A stretch of 64,000 nucleotides of DNA from assembly GCA_010356995.1 (NCBI GenBank), contig ML996690.1, positions 203,101 through 267,100 on the forward strand, read 5' to 3'. The DNA comes from Trichodelitschia bisporula. Taxonomy: Eukaryota > Ascomycota > Dothideomycetes > Phaeotrichales > Phaeotrichaceae. This document shows, piece by piece, positions 45,801-56,013 of this stretch. The notes below the pieces were generated by a model. The model was given only the letters and a program-made list of their open reading frames with translations. It made no database searches and was not told the DNA's origin. The position numbers and the translations under genes were made by a program. Every line of letters starts with the position of its first letter. Position 1 is the stretch's first letter.

Positions 45801-47257
45801 ACCATGGGGGTCGTGCCAGTGAGGGTATGATATGGGGGCGGAGAGCTAGGATCTATAGCGGTTGGGGTGGGCGATAGTGGCGGCTCAGGAGGTGCGGTTG
45901 GACCTGGGGCGAGCAAACGGGCTAGGATCGAGCGGGCTGCCTTGTATTCTGGGTTGGGGGCGGAGAGGCGGGATCGTACTCGGGCTGAGGCGGCCGGCTG
46001 GGAAGAGGCGGGCGCAGGAGACGAAGTAGAGGCGGCCGCGACTGGCGCCGAGGCGGCGGACTCGGAATCAACGGGTGCTGGGGATGAAGCAGAGGCGGAC
46101 TCGACGGGTGCTGGAGACGAAGCAAAGGCGGCCGCGACAGGCGCTTGGGATGCGATCCAGTCGTGGATGAACAAGCCAACGGGGCGCGAGGCCTCAGCGC
46201 CGGAGGCTGATCTAGCTGCGGCGGCCCGGGACAAGCTGGACAGTTGTATGAAGCCGATAGGGCGCGAGGCCGTGGCGCCGAAGGTTGATCCAACGGGGCG
46301 GGCCCGGGTCAAGGCGGACATGTCCATGAAGCCGATGGGCGTGAAGCCGGTGGCTGGTATTACTGGGCCGGCCGGGGACAGGGTGGGGGCGGCGACTGGG
46401 GTGGATGGCACGGTGGGGGAAAAGGGGGCTGATGTCTCGGTTAAGCCGGGCCCGGAGGAGGTAGAGTCGTGCTCGTCGTCCCGTTTGTGCTCGGCTGAGG
46501 CCGATACAACAGCAGGGGCAGATGGCTCGCCTGGGCCGGCCTCTGGCGGGAAGCTGGATTCAAGCGCATTATTTCCTGCATATGTCACTAATGCGGATCC
46601 GGCGACGAGGGTTGATGGTTCGGCTGAGCTGGACCCGGGGGAGCTGGAGACGCGTTCCCCGTGTCGTCCGTCCCCGTCTGAGGCGGATGCGGGCTCGACG
46701 TGCCGTTCGTCCCGTTCGTCGACGGCGGCGGCGGAGGCGGACCCGACGGCGGGAGCTGATGACCCAGATACTCCGGGTCCGCTGAACTCTCGGTCAGACC
46801 TGGACTCGAGTGTTTTCCGTTCGTCTCCCCCGTGGAGGCTTCCTCCGTCGTTGGGTGCGGCGCCATCGCTCGACTGTCCTGCGTCGCCTGGGGCAGCCTC
46901 AGTGCTCGGTCCGGTTTCGGTGCCCACGGCGGTGTCCTCGGGTCCGGTCGTTGGAGTAGTCGCCTCCGTGTCTTTGAGCTTAGAGGCAGCGGTCTCGCTC
47001 ATGCCTGAGAGTCCCGATCGTTTTCTTTCCTCTTCCTCGTGCTCTGCTCGCGTTACCCCGGCCTCTCTACGGTTCCGAATCCGCGCGACCCACTTCGCGA
47101 CTTTTGAGGCCAGGCTTTTTACCTTAACCTTGGTGCGGTCTTGTGCCTTGAGGCGGATGCTGTGAGCCTTGAACCTGGCGCCCGCAAGCTTTGCCTGGAG
47201 TGGCGTGTGTTGTCGTTGAAAGCGACCACCGAAGGACTCGGTTGAGCCCCCGTACAT
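42815..47257 (-). CDS. Giant low-complexity orphan protein with several repeat classes
   Basis: 1480 codons in one open frame, with an in-frame TGA 6 nt before ATG 47257. Not recognised. Order: a basic N-terminus (KAQDRTKVKVKSLASKVAKW); Ser/Ala/Pro-rich disordered region; three copies of a [ST]RP[IV]GF-type motif (~nt 46150-46350); a DSQxQD hexapeptide array (45455-45625); a helical amphipathic block with VRDQVLPMLRDRVMPLLRDQ (~45030-45110); about ten ~40-residue imperfect repeats with ERPVSP and RRDRS (~43900-44950); a DDEEH acidic array (43180-43410); a PPSGDGFGQ array (~43000-43130); and finally YEVYNMVSMSSSGVIHVPATT. The mix of acidic, basic and Ser/Pro tracts suggests a nuclear or scaffold protein, but this is a guess. 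The last exon may splice into the next minus-strand frame. Confidence 0.62.
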   Translation of the reverse strand: MYGGSTESFGGRFQRQHTPLQAKLAGARFKAHSIRLKAQDRTKVKVKSLASKVAKWVARIRNRREAGVTRAEHEEEERKRSGLSGMSETAASKLKDTEATTPTTGPEDTAVGTETGPSTEAAPGDAGQSSDGAAPNDGGSLHGGDERKTLESRSDREFSGPGVSGSSAPAVGSASAAAVDERDERHVEPASASDGDGRHGERVSSSPGSSSAEPSTLVAGSALVTYAGNNALESSFPPEAGPGEPSAPAVVSASAEHKRDDEHDSTSSGPGLTETSAPFSPTVPSTPVAAPTLSPAGPVIPATGFTPIGFMDMSALTRARPVGSTFGATASRPIGFIQLSSLSRAAAARSASGAEASRPVGLFIHDWIASQAPVAAAFASSPAPVESASASSPAPVDSESAASAPVAAASTSSPAPASSQPAASARVRSRLSAPNPEYKAARSILARLLAPGPTAPPEPPLSPTPTAIDPSSPPPYHTLTGTTPMVSTPLHRPTPARPRTDSLQPLDARDPYIAQLLEGASAVLQEQVRTGAAIPVGTSRSSPTRQDADSQSRDADPQLKDTDSQPQDAESQAQYADSQARDVDSQAQDPDSQPQDPDSQSSNAGDEYVGIVLVDQVNPIPAVPKGTSLPTATGQLAASKPPLTASPYVTRILDQISTQLHIHICGVTSRMISIVVRDLVNTMLRAQGHDEVSPEFCLHVKAAVRHKVKPMVSEHFTSLVRDQVLPMLRDRVMPLLRDQVHSQLRTALRRQAASESRTTQAPSAPLGSPTPSECPVSPTLSERLVSSLAGSNISVIRDDAPRDPICRDISPTTGTRAEHPASPMLSNASTEQWSLSTLPSSPLDYSDAALLRINVSPELTRRHRSPTRGSIAERPVSPAPREIHSSWRTDRDILRWRADAPRRLTRRDRPFTSGFNVDRLGSPSLNDVLWMCTNPPREPIRRRRPYSSGSHAERPVFPTSSEMPSSLADRDIPEMCLDAPRDPISQERSSPTGTNPERPVSPALSEVLWMRDPVRRDRSSSISTSPERDPIRQERPPPPGTRAERSVSPALSDVLWFRDHIRRNRSPSTSASPELPVSPTQSEVLWWHDHVRLHRSHAISISPERPVPGLDSAPFGTADLLRRTYSLIEEIHIPEPHTEADPSGRTSPVGSDDLMMGANTSLDLPDRNVESPPAELDVALLDLVLHSASEPRWPKLLWPEPREEVPSEISMDSTSRVRAWRHWRRNRPVWLRPGRSRAKSSTRTSGEVVVEYARMCSRRRAYSLPHLRGTAYLTLLRAWRGSEGVDCEEHDNEEHDDEERDDEEQDDEEQDDEEHDDEEHDDEEHDDGEQGNEEQDDAEQDDAEPEDERQDDEEQDDESDDVLYSMAEESDDKSEESPPGDGFGQPPSGDGFGQPPSGDGSFQSPPGDGSDQPPPEHGSSGPPPGSGSGGPPPSSNPGGSSPSAAGAASDNTSSSRLYEVYNMVSMSSSGVIHVPATTGL
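43180..43410 (-). repeat. 15-bp repeat encoding (D-D-E-E-H/Q)n
   Basis: Tandem units of about 15 bp, GCTCCTCATCATCNT on the plus strand, encode DDEEH, DDEEQ and DDAEQ on the minus strand, ~14 copies. Confidence 0.9.
45455..45625 (-). repeat. 18-bp repeat encoding DSQxQD
   Basis: Nine imperfect 18-bp units read DADSQS, DTDSQP, DAESQA, DVDSQA, DPDSQP and similar on the minus strand. Confidence 0.85.
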
Positions 47258-48178
47258 AAACAGTCAAGTGAGTAGAGATGGCCAATTGGGTGGGTAAGCC
47301 AATGTGTTATCGTAAGGATGTTGGGGTGAGATATTCGGTCCGGAAGCGAATGTTGGGGGTCCGGAAGTGAATGGGTAAAACTGTGCATGTTGGGATGAGT
47401 GGACGAGGAGTGGGATTATATGGCATGGCGGGTGCTGGTCCCATATTTACTGGGCCAGACTGCAGAGAAGGCGGCCTTCCCGGTGAGGGAAGGACGGGGA
47501 CGGTAAGCATGGCATAGCTAGGAAGTTGAGTCCATGGTATGGCAAGCGCTCTGCCCCAGTGGGCAGCGATGGGGTGCACTGGAGGCATCGTGATGACCGA
47601 GAAGAGATGAGAAGCAGGCACAATACGTTTCTTCTCTGCAAGAGTGAGTAGGTAGTGGATTTAGGATGGTAGGTGCTACGGATTGTGTGCAATGAAGCCC
47701 TTTGTAATGACACAAAGGTCAGACCTCCTGCTTACGATGTGTCTGTTTACTGGTGTTGTAAGGCAGTGGCTTCTCTCGTGCGGTGAGCGCAACTGCAGCT
47801 AATGAGAATTGGAGCAATGGGACACTGCCAGCCGAATATGAAAGATGGTGCTATGACGATGTGTTGTCGTCTGGTGTTGACTGCCTCAAGTCGTCAAGCC
47901 TTGCGGATGACTAAGCTGTACCGGATAATTGTTTACCCCCGTGACATGCGCCACTCCCTCAGCCACCTCCCATCTAAAGCAGACTAGTGGCATCTGCAAG
48001 CGTGTCCCTCAGACTTGCTGCTTTGTAGCAACTCCATCTCCATCTCCAAACACCGTCCCCATCCCCCATCCACCCTTTCGCTACTGCTCTCGCATCAGCA
48101 GTATCCACCAAGTGCCATCAGGCACTGTCATTCCCTTTCTCTCTTTTCGCGCAAATCCTACCCACGCCATAGCCAACA
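47258..48178. promoter_or_regulatory. Divergent intergenic region upstream of SPT5
   Basis: 920 nt between two outward-facing starts. The last ~150 nt before SPT5 are C/T-rich leader. No gene recognised. Confidence 0.5.
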
Positions 48179-51100
48179 ATGGCCGAGTTTCTTAACCACA
48201 ACTTCTCCGACTCGGAAGACGATGACGACTTCAACCCACCGCCTGCCGACATTTCCGACAATGAAGATAATGCCGAAGACAATTCCGCTGGCACGCGCCG
48301 CAACCAGCCGGAATCCGATGATGTCGAGTCGCCGGAGAAGCCGCGCAAAGGAGGCGCCAGCAGACGCGCGAGTGCTGAGGACGAAGGCGAGGATGATGCC
48401 GAGGAGGAGCAAGACGATGAAGAAGATGACGAGGAGGAAGAAGAGGAAGAAGAAGATGTATGCTTGCTGCGCCGTTCCTTGACTCTGCTAACCCAACTTC
48501 CTTAGGATCGCCCGCGCAAGCGCCATCGTCGTGCCAGGGGCATGCAACAGTTCATTGATGTCGAAGCCGAGGTCGATGATGAAGAAGAAGACGAAGAACT
48601 TGAAGAGGATGATTTGCCTGACGAGGTTCACCCCGACGACCTTCAGGACCTGCCCCCTGGCGCTGCCACCGATGACCGCCAGCACCGCGAGTTCGACCGC
48701 CAGCGCGAGCTGGAAGCGAGCATGGACGCTGAGAAGCAGGCTGCAGCTATGCGGGAGAAGTACGGCCGCCGCGGACCTGCCGTCAGCACCACGTCTGCTG
48801 TACCTCAACACCTATTGCTCCCTAGCGTCGACGATCCGAAGATCTGGGCCGTCAGAGTCAAGCCGGGCAAGGAGTCGGAGGTTATCAACTCCATCATGAA
48901 ACGGTTCATGGACCGCATGGGCACGCGGAATCCGCTGCGCATTACATCTGCGTTTGGCCGCGGCGGCGCTATGACTGGGTACATCTATGTTGAGGCTATG
49001 CAGTCCGCCGACGTCATGGAGGCTTGCGACGGCGTCCAACTGTGCTATCCGCGCAGCAAGATGGAGCTCATCGCGCTCGCCGAAATGCCAGAGCTGCTGC
49101 GCACGGTTAAGCCTAAGGAGTTGCAGGCGGGCCAGTGGGTCCGTATCAAGCGCCCGGCGAAGTATGCTGGCGATGTGGCCCTGATCAATGCCGTCGACAC
49201 CAACGGCTCCGACGCCGAGCTGCGTCTCCTTCCGCGCATCGACTACACTGCCGAAGAAGAAGCTCTAGCAGGACAGTCCAAGCGCAAGCGGCCGGGTGCT
49301 TCAAGTGGCGTGCGCCCGCCGCAGGCTTTGTTTAACGAAGCCGAGGCGAAGAGGAAGCTGGGCCGCGCCTACTCGACTATGCACCGGCAAAGCGCCAAAC
49401 ACATAATCTTCCAAAATGAACATTACATCGATGGTTTCCTGGTCAAAGACTTCAAGATTGGGGCGCTCGAGACGGAGAACGTCAACCCAACGCTCGAGGA
49501 AGTCTCCAAGTTCGTGGCTACCGACGAGACTGGCGTCGATAACCTGGATCTCGCCGCCATTTCGAACACGCTCAAGGCCAACGCGTCCGATTACCTTGCC
49601 GGGGATATGGTGGAGATTTACGAGGGCGAGCAGCAGGGCGTCAGTGGGCGCGCGGTCGCGGTCCACGGTGATATTGTCCATCTCGAAGTGCTCAAGGGTC
49701 CGCTCAAGGGCACCAAGATGGAGGCGCCGAAGAAGAGTCTGCGCAAGCTGTTCCACGAGGGTGATCACGTCAAGGTCGTTGGCGGCAGCAAGTATCACGA
49801 TGAGGTGGGCATGGTGACGCGCATCCATCAAGACCGCGTCACCCTCGTCACAGACTCCAACAACCAAGAAATCACCGTCTTCAGCAAGGACCTGCGCGAG
49901 GCATCCGATTCCGCCGGCCCCATCACCATGTCCAAATACGACCTCTACGACCTGGTGCAACTGGACGCTACAACCGTCGCCTGCGTCATCAAAGTCGACC
50001 GCGAGTCCCTGCGCGTGCTGGATCAGGAAGGAGGAGTGCGCACCATCCTCCCCTCCAACATCTCCAACAAGCTCGAGTCCGAGAAACACGCCGTGGCCAC
50101 CGACCGCAACGGCCAGGAAATCCACCACGGCGACACGGTTAAGGAGTATGCCGGCAACGAGCGCCAGGGCCGCGTCATCCACATATACCGCAACTACATC
50201 TTCCTGCAAACCCGCACCGAGGCCCGCAACGCAGGCGTCTTCGTCGCGCCCCGGGCTAGCCTGCAAACCATCGCCGCCCGCGGCGGTCGCGTCGCCAACG
50301 CCGGGCCCGACCTTACAAAAATGAACCCCGCCCTCCAACGCCCCAACGGATCCCCAACCGCCGGCCCCACCATGGCGCCCCCTAAAACTTTCGGCCGCGA
50401 CCGGCTGATCGGCAAAACCGTCTCGATTCGCAAAGGCGCGTACAAAGGGCTCATCGGCATCGTCAAGGACACAACAGAGACACAAGCCCGCGTCGAGCTC
50501 CACACGAAAAACAAAATAATGACCATAGACAAGGAACTTCTGATCGTCAAAGACCCCATCACAGGCCAGACCATGAACATGGGCCGTGGCGGCGGGCGCA
50601 TGGGCGCGCTGCCCAGCCGCTTCGGACCTGGCACTGCGTCTCGCGTGCCAGATTACGCAGGCGGGTCCCGCACGCCCATGGGCGCTGGGTCCGGCGGTCG
50701 GACACCCGCCTGGGGCGCTGCGCCGGAGTCATCCCGCACACCAGCCTGGTCAGGCGGCGGGAGCGGCGGCCGGACGCCGGCTTGGAACTCGAGTCGCACG
50801 CCTGCGTGGTCGCGCGATGCGAATGACGGGGCTAGGACGGCGTATGGAGACGGGAGTCGCACGGCGTATGGTGGTGGTGGGCGGACTGAGTACGGTGGCG
50901 TGAGTTTTCCCCTTCTCATTTTCTCTCTTCCCCCCCCCTCCCCAAAACACTACTAACCCACCCCAGGCCCTCTCTGGCTCCCGCACACCCTTCGCCCCCC
51001 CCACCAACTACACCGACGGGAGCAAAACACCCGCCTACACTGCCCCGACGCCCGCCGCCGGGGGCCGCACTCCGGCACCAGGCGCATACAGCGCCGGGTC

Positions 51101-51353
51101 CTACAGCGCTCCAACTCCAGCTGCATACGGAGGCGCACCCACACCGCGCCCCTTCGTCGACGCGCCCACGCCGGCTGCGTTCGGTGCGCCGACGCCGGCG
51201 GCAATGGATGCGCCTACGCCGCGGCCTTATGCGGCTTATGCGACGCCCGCGGCGAGTGCGCCGACGCCTGCGGCGTATCCGGAGACACCGGGGGCGTTTG
51301 GGGTGGATACGCCTGCTGGGTATGGGGAGGAGGAGGATCCTAGGTATGAGTAG
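48179..51353 (+). CDS. spt5: Transcription elongation factor SPT5
   Basis: Subunit of the DSIF complex (with Spt4) that travels with RNA polymerase II, closes the clamp and couples elongation to RNA processing. Exons 48179-48457, 48506-50899 and 50967-51353 give 1019 residues. Residues ~1-190 are very acidic (runs of Glu and Asp). The NGN domain at ~204-295 (PKIWAVRVKPGKESEVINSI) binds Spt4. KOW domains follow at about 298, 458, 508, 635 and 725 (QAGQWVRIKRPAKYAGDVAL; GDHVKVVGGSKYHDEVGMV; IGKTVSIRKGAYKGLIGIV). The C-terminal repeat region (~790-1010) is rich in SRTPAW and TPAAYGAPTP-like units, expected kinase targets. The last intron (67 nt) splits this repeat region, and the protein ends EEEDPRYE. 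Length and domain order are normal. Confidence 0.96.
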
Positions 51354-51719
51354 GTGTGTTGAGCGTTGGTGGGTATGGAGATGATGATTTGAGGTACGAG
51401 TAGTTCTAGTCTTTGGGTTGAGTGAGTAGGGATGTGTCTTGAGTAAGTAGTGACAGCGGAGGAGTTGCATGCTGGCGCTTTTGTGGGTTCGTTCTTGCGT
51501 GGCTCGCGGGTAGGTAGGGCGTTGGGCGGAAGGAAAATTAACGGGGTTTTCATTGTGATGTGCTTTATGTGCTGTGGTGATAGCTGATCCTGCCCCTTTA
51601 CCATGCTCCCCTTGCTAAGCCAACACTGTAAACACCAGGCCATAACCCAAAATGAGGGTATCTCCACCGCCCGCCAGAACGCACCGTTCCCACAACGCCC
51701 AAAGAAGCCCAGTCCCCCA
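51354..51719. other. Convergent 3' interval
   Basis: 366 nt between the SPT5 stop and the stop of the minus-strand leucine-rich-repeat gene; no gene seen. Confidence 0.6.
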
Positions 51720-53857
51720 TTACCCCTTAACCCGCACAACCTCCACAACGCCCTCCCACCCGCGTCCCGCCTCTCTCTCCCTCCTTCTCCAATCACCCAC
51801 CCAACGCACAACATCGATACCCTCACCCCGCTCCAATCCCATCCCACCACCGCCCCCTCCCCCCCCCGCCTCCCCCTCCCCAAAAAACGTAAAATCCCCC
51901 CTCGCCGCCCGCCAAAACTCCTCACAATCCGCGTCTTGGACCGCACTTTCCCCCCCAGCCCCACCTTCTCTTACCTCAAGCACCACCTTCCTCAACCCAA
52001 ATAATCCCGCAGCGTAAGCCGCCGCGCGCGCCTGGGACCATGTTTGCGAGTTGGGGGGGAGGTCGTACGCGCGTTGGCTCCGGGCGGTGGACCAGCGTTG
52101 CTGGGCGGCGCAGGCGGAGAGGAAGGTGCAGATGCGGGTTGGGATGTGGGGCGTGGGGGTGTGGGAGGGGAGGGCGGTTAGGGTTAGGGTGTGGAGGGAG
52201 GGGATGTGGGAGNNNNNNNNNNNNNNNNNNNNNNNNNNNNNNNNNNNNNNNNNNNNNNNNNNNNNNNNNNNNNNNNNNNNNNNNNNNNNNNNNNNNNNNN
52301 NNNNNNNNNNNNNNNNNNNNNNNNNNNNNNNNAGCTGATATGCCGTGCTGTGATATGGCCGAGTGTAAAGGCGAGTACGGCGGTGATGGCGGGAGGAGGA
52401 CTTCAGGCGCGTCGGCGCTGTACGAGCGCGGCAGGGCGGGCCGCAGGTGTTCGGGTCGGGGCTTCGGGCTGGGGTGCACCGGTCCGGCTTCCAATTCCAC
52501 GGCGGGAACGTCGGCGGGTAATTCGCAGGGCTCGGGATCCGCAGGCGCCTCCACCAGCGCTGCGCCTTCGAGTTCCGCACTCGCATGCCCATCTTCCTCT
52601 TCCACCATCCGCTCACCCGTAACAACCTCCGCCCCGATCTTCAAACAGCTCAACCCCCTATGCCTCGCAAGCACGGGCACCAGCGTCCCCGCCCCCTCCG
52701 CATCCCCAGCATCAAGCACACATAGCCCCCCAAGCGCGACACACGCACCCACCCCCTTGGCGCTAGCACCATTGCCGGCGACGTACAAATGCGTCGCCCC
52801 GCCGCCAATCCCACAATCCCCCGCGCCAAAACCCGCCATCAAGTTTCCGCACAGCACGGTTTCGAACCGCGGACCTTGCAGAACGGCACGGACACTGGCG
52901 CCCAGCGCCGCCTCGTCGCCCTCCCCGCCCGGCTCCCGCACAAGCGGTGCTAGTGCCGCGATCCCCGCGTCGCGCAGCCCGTTGTCCCGCACGTCCAGGC
53001 TCCGGACCCGGCCGCGCACGCTCTGCACCAGTAGCGGGGCGTCTCGCGGCCCGAGACCTACGGCGCGCAGATTCAGCACACGCAGGTCGGGTAACCATGC
53101 GAGCGCGTTGAGGACAGCAGGATGGCGGGCGGCAGACACGCGCTCCAGGTCCAAGGCCACGAGCAGCGGGAGGCAAGCCAGCGCATGGGCGAGAGCGGTA
53201 GGCGTGATGTTATGGCAGTGGCCAGCGGCGAGGAGGCGCAGCGGATACGTCGTGCCCGAGTTAGCGAGGGCGATGAGCGCGGCGTGGTCGAAGAAGGGGA
53301 GGGAGGTACTGGACCTAGGGTTAGGAGTGAATGAAAGCGATTGGGCAGACGCAGACTCACACCATCAGCCCGTCCAGCGCCGGCAACGCACCCAGCGCGC
53401 TGCGCACCCACGCTGCGCCCGGCGCGGCATATCCGTCGCGCGTGGGCCTAGTGCCGAATTCCAGCCCTTTGACGAGCGCGCGCGTGGCCGGGCGGATGTG
53501 CTGCAGGCTGCGGATGAAGCGGCCGAGGGCTTTGAACGTGCGCTCGTCGGCGTCCTCAGCGGTGGCATGGCGGGCGCGCAGGTAGGCCGCTGGGTTGGCG
53601 TAGAGGGCGGGAGTGAAGAGGCGATTGAAGTTGCGGCTGACCAGGACTAAGGCTGGGAGGGCAGAGTGTGGGACGGAGGGCGCGATGACGGGCCATGGGT
53701 TGCGGGTTGTGTGCGCTGTGTAGGGCGGGGGTGTTGGGGAGAGCATGGTTGAGAGGTCGATGGGGTTTGCGCCGGGCAGGTGGTTCTGTTGCGCATATAT
53801 GTTGGCCATCGGGGAGGTTGTATGCGCCGAGACGGGCTGTGAGGCGCACGATGTCAT
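51720..53857 (-). CDS. Leucine-rich-repeat protein, interrupted by an assembly gap
   Basis: Minus-strand exons 53857-53361 and 53314-51720, with a 46-nt intron and 120 N inside exon 2. The start at ATG 53857 is the first Met of the frame. The N-terminus reads MTSCASQPVSAHTT, then PVIAPSVPHSALPALVLVSR and FNRLFTPALYANPAAYLRAR, like the end of an F-box-type segment. Leucine-rich-repeat-like strands follow (LPLLVALDLERVSA, LPDLRVLNLRAVGL, GRVRSLDVRDNGLRDAGIAA). After the gap SHIPSLHTLTLTALPSHTPT continues the pattern and the frame ends at 51720 after a Gly-rich stretch. The frame before and after the gap differs, so the gap length is not right. It could act as a substrate receptor in ubiquitin ligation if it has an F-box, but that domain is not convincing. 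Specific role unknown. Confidence 0.72.
52213..52332. other. Assembly gap (120 N)
   Basis: Run of 120 N inside the leucine-rich-repeat gene. Confidence 1.
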
Positions 53858-54690
53858 TTGGCCGGGCAAGGCAGAGTGGAGGTGGGAGGGAATACGACCT
53901 CGGGCTTGGCGGCTGACTTTCCTTGACCGGGGAGATATCCCGTTGGGGAAAGGCTCGGGACTGTCGAGATAGTAAGTTACGGGTACCGTGCTTGCTGCTT
54001 TAGTGTCGTGGCCGGGTACGACAAGTGACCATCACCGGCATCATGCTGTTGGCACCGGTCGGGCCGACCGCTTTAGTCCGTTCCCGCCGTCGGGCCGAAC
54101 ACTGGGCAGAAGAAGCCGAGCGTTAGGAAGAACAAGGTGACCGGCTTCGCGGGCAGGGTGCCGGACTTTCTTTAACCTCCGCCATTCCGAACTGGGACAT
54201 ACCTCATGGAAGCAGAGACTTCATACGCCTAATGGCTAAGGTGTGAATCTAATGTTTGATAAAAGACGAAGAAGAGAAGAGAGTCGGGGGGCGCTCGAAA
54301 CTAAATATACGATGTGGCAAAGTCTCTGTGAAGTTCCTTCATCGTGAGCACATTGCATCATGAGCGCCTTCCATTGGCATGTCCCTTCCCAAAAGTGACA
54401 TGCTCCTTCTAACGGTAAGTGTTGCAATCATGTACGTAAACCGAACAGTGACGGAACCACGAAGGAAGTGACCCGAGATCCACATGATTTGCAGATTAGT
54501 CATCAGCCCATTAGTATATCAGGAAGTGGGAATCTTCCCACTTCCCTAACATCAAGCAATACAATCACCACGACTACTCACTCACTGACACCGGTGATCT
54601 GTGTGGCTTGGCACCCATATCTCACAGTTTATGAGCCCGGCGTCTTCACTACGCCTTCGTAATATCAGGTAAGTCAATCCCCACTCCTCT
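53858..54690. other. Intergenic region, no gene recognised
   Basis: 830 nt upstream of the leucine-rich-repeat gene; should contain its promoter. No convincing ORF. Confidence 0.5.
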
Positions 54691-54693
54691 TGA

Positions 54694-54905
54694 GAAAGCA
54701 CAACCATGTGGCGCTGGACGTGGGTCCGGAAGTCCTCGTATGGTTTGCCGAGGCCAAGCATGAAGCACTGAATCTATAAAGCGCAGGAATGCGAAGTAGT
54801 TTGTATTCCCCGCGCTCTACAGATTCAGCGCTTCATGCTTTTAGCGTCGACAAACCGTGCGAGGACTTCCGAACCCACGTCCAGCACTACATGGTTGTGC
54901 TTCCT
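54694..54905. repeat. ~210-bp imperfect inverted repeat (long hairpin)
   Basis: The left arm, starting AAGCACAACCATGT at ~54696, is repeated as its reverse complement ending at ~54902, with arms of ~100 nt. Matching blocks include CGCTGGACGTGGGT, GGAAGTCCTCG, GCATGAAGC and CTGAATCT. Arms are ~85% complementary by eye with a very short loop near 54795-54803. No ORF inside. It could be a MITE-like element or the precursor of a fungal small RNA. Confidence 0.88.
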
Positions 54906-55111
54906 CCGTAAGGCTTGATGCTTTGTTGCCATACATGCCTTCATGCCCTATTATCTCATGTATCCAGGCCATGTAAGATGCGACTCCCAATCCTCCGAAA
55001 GAATGAAACGAATACCACAAGAATCGCAGGGACCCACGGCACGTTATATCAGCAGATTTATTAACTCCTCCGACAGCCCCACGGCCCTCTTCCTCGGACG
55101 TCTCTAATAAT

Positions 55112-55315
55112 CTAACTTCGGTTTACACTCGACTCTCCAGTGACGCCGTTCTCTGCATCACACTCGCTGCAATACAAGTGCCCACAAAAGGGCCACGCAC
55201 ATTCCTTCCTGCATTGCCTGCTTGGCTCGGCAAGAGGAAACAGGCACTTCAAACACCACCAATCTGTTGGACCTCCTTCTTTCTTAATGGGGGCGGGAGC
55301 CTCCAGGCACGCCAT
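55112..55315 (-). CDS. Small Cys-rich zinc-ribbon-like protein (unit A)
   Basis: 67 codons. Unknown family. Cysteines are spaced like a small zinc-binding domain: DWWCLKC, then QCRKEC, FCGH and YCSEC. The ATG lies 9 nt after the acceptor of a probable 47-nt leader intron (55325-55371; GTACGT donor, CTAACA branch, TTCAG acceptor). The putative first exon has no ATG, so translation should begin at 55315. A TATA motif lies upstream at ~55606. The same layout (promoter, leader, intron, CGAACCGCG/CAACCGCA then ATG) is seen at 56.4-56.8 kb, which argues that this is a real gene although very short. Function unknown; DNA- or protein-binding is possible. Confidence 0.5.
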   Translation of the reverse strand: MACLEAPAPIKKEGGPTDWWCLKCLFPLAEPSRQCRKECAWPFCGHLYCSECDAENGVTGESSVNRS

Positions 55316-55324
55316 CGCGGTTCG

Positions 55325-55371
55325 CTGAACGGGTGTTAGAAGGGGGATGGATAAGGGGGAGGGGAACGTAC
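55325..55371 (-). other. Probable leader intron of unit A
   Basis: 47 nt on the minus strand: GTACGT donor, TCTAACA branch, GTTCAG acceptor, same length and consensus as the intron of unit C. Confidence 0.55.
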
Positions 55372-55603
55372 GAGATGTGTGGGCTTTTAGTATTAGTTCT
55401 AGGAGGGGAGGAGGCTGAGGTGCGCTCGATGTAATGAGGTGGACGCGCTGGAAGTTGTTCGGTCGTAGAATCGCTGTAAGATGCGCTGTGTACTGTCGTT
55501 TGCAAGGCTATGTGGAAAACTCGAGTGGGAGAATATCGGCTAGCTTCAAACTTGGGATCGGGGGGATGTTCTCTTTGGCGGTCGTTTTTATGCGATCTCG
55601 AAT

Positions 55604-55625
55604 GCTATATATGCCCTCAGAGGCT
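55604..55625 (-). promoter_or_regulatory. TATA promoter motif, unit A
   Basis: Minus strand reads CCTCTGAGGGCATATATAGC, one of three near-identical motifs in this cluster. Confidence 0.6.
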
Positions 55626-55639
55626 GAGGCAGTGACATG

Positions 55640-56013
55640 CGTCTTGAATTAGGCATCGGCGCGGGAATCGGCCCAAGCAATCAGTTTGGGCAAAAAAAAA
55701 ATGGGCATCGGAATGGACGCCGCCTCAGTGTCTAGGTGTGTAACCCAGGGTTTGGGTGTCGCACTTGCAGCACTAAATAAAGATCGGGATCGACCTTGGG
55801 GCCGATAAACGAGGGTTAAATGAGGGTTAGATAGGAACAAATTGCGGGAGGGAATAGACATAGAAGAGATTTGAGCTTTCACTAATATTAGCAGAGGACG
55901 AGGCTGTAGCTCTCTTGCTTTCGATGGGGTAGACGCGTTGTTAGGGGCCGCTCTTAGTGCATCTATTGAACGAGATATCGGGCGACTCCCGAGGCTATAT
56001 ATCCCCTCGGAGG
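55640..56013 (-). pseudogene. Degenerate unit B of the Cys-rich micro-gene cluster
   Basis: Carries the same TATA motif (55994-56013, CCGAGGGGATATATAGCC on the minus strand). Further down it has CTCCCGCAATTTGTTCCTATCTAACC-like sequence (shortened here) resembling the leader intron of unit C. The acceptor reads TTTAT instead of TTTAG and no Cys-rich frame follows. I take it as a decayed copy. Confidence 0.4.
55994..56013 (-). promoter_or_regulatory. TATA promoter motif, unit B
   Basis: Second copy of the C-Y-GAGGGGATATATAG motif on the minus strand. Confidence 0.5.

Noticed and set aside
45867-47165. 432-codon plus-strand ORF
   Set aside because: Antisense shadow of the 1480-codon minus-strand frame with low-complexity composition.
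49301-50503. 400-codon ORF antisense to SPT5
   Set aside because: SPT5 on the plus strand explains the region fully.
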